In this document: positions 5,388 through 5,493 of the stretch, piece by piece | How positions within the stretch are numbered: position 1 is the first letter of the stretch | Layout: the number at the start of each line of letters is the position of its first letter | From: JBNKDD01 sp050288085 | Lineage (GTDB): Bacteria > Chloroflexota > Anaerolineae > Aggregatilineales > UBA3940 | DNA: 5,493 nt | Reading direction: 5' to 3' | Assembly: GCA_050288085.1 (NCBI GenBank) | Contig: JBNKDD010000347.1 | Coordinates: 1-5,493 of the forward strand | Position numbers and translations under genes: made by a program | The notes under the pieces: model-generated | Told to the model about the DNA's origin: nothing | Database searches by the model: none | The model's input: only the letters and a program-made list of their open reading frames with translations

Positions 5388-5493
5388 ACCCCCCATCCTC
5401 GCCCGACTTACGGTCGGTCGTCGCGCTCGGATTTGCCCCCCTTGCAAGGGGGGCGGATGATGCGAACACCGCAGGTGGAGCATCACGGGGGGT
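5388..5493. repeat. Palindrome-rich intergenic repeat, perhaps MITE- or REP-like
   Basis: This stretch has no credible gene. It is bounded by ACCCCCC (5388-5394) and its inverse GGGGGGT (5487-5493). Inside are a hairpin CCGAC/GTCGG (5403-5417) and a perfect 20-base palindrome at 5435-5454, made of C-run, TTGCAA and G-run. C-rich/G-rich palindromes of this kind are common as dispersed intergenic repeats in several environmental bacterial lineages. The repeat may continue past the window edge, so the right boundary is not known. Confidence 0.5.

Noticed and set aside
5199..5486. Minus-strand open frame with PPPLQGG-type translation at the right edge
   Set aside because: Its first half is the translated palindromic repeat, a well-known source of false proteins, and the rest crosses a terminator and overlaps the start of the phosphatase gene.

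Overview
The window reads as bacterial chromosomal DNA with short intergenic gaps, ordinary Shine-Dalgarno sequences and sigma-70-like promoter motifs. A Gly-rich lipoprotein behind a lipobox, a C-rich/G-rich palindromic intergenic repeat at the right edge and a mix of GC-rich housekeeping-type genes with AT-richer accessory genes would fit an environmental lineage such as Chloroflexota (Anaerolineae-like). That assignment is an impression from style only; there is no rRNA or marker gene to fix it.

Layout. Left half, all on the minus strand and read right to left: a TIM-barrel sugar-phosphate isomerase/epimerase-type protein (2755-3579, GTG start), then 13 bases later a small secreted lipoprotein (2250-2741), then a 207-base gap holding a doubtful 37-codon ORF (2096-2209), then a large cobalamin-binding-type radical SAM enzyme (54-2042). 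The first two genes are close enough to be one transcript, and the second gene's ribosome binding site overlaps the first gene's stop codon. The radical SAM gene may be co-transcribed or may have its own promoter.

Middle, plus strand: two short genes (3753-4007 and 4113-4346) encode diverged paralogues of 84 and 77 residues that I cannot assign to a family. Each has its own promoter-like sequence. The pair shares a V-S/T-GDVL..L.A.GW.VI segment, an Asn-His pair and an ungapped C-terminal half. This is the most novel-looking part of the window. A double hairpin (4354-4401) follows and separates them from a convergent gene.

Right part, minus strand: a DUF89/ARMT1-like metal-dependent phosphatase (4418-5275). 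Its promoter is interleaved with a strong intrinsic terminator (5341-5366) that must end a transcript entering from the right. The last ~106 bases form a palindrome-rich, probably dispersed repeat.

Function. The isomerase and the DUF89 phosphatase suggest handling of sugar phosphates or damaged phosphometabolites, while the radical SAM enzyme suggests a methylation or other radical modification of an unknown substrate. Nothing in the sequence ties these to one pathway. No tRNA, rRNA, CRISPR array, transposase or phage gene was seen.
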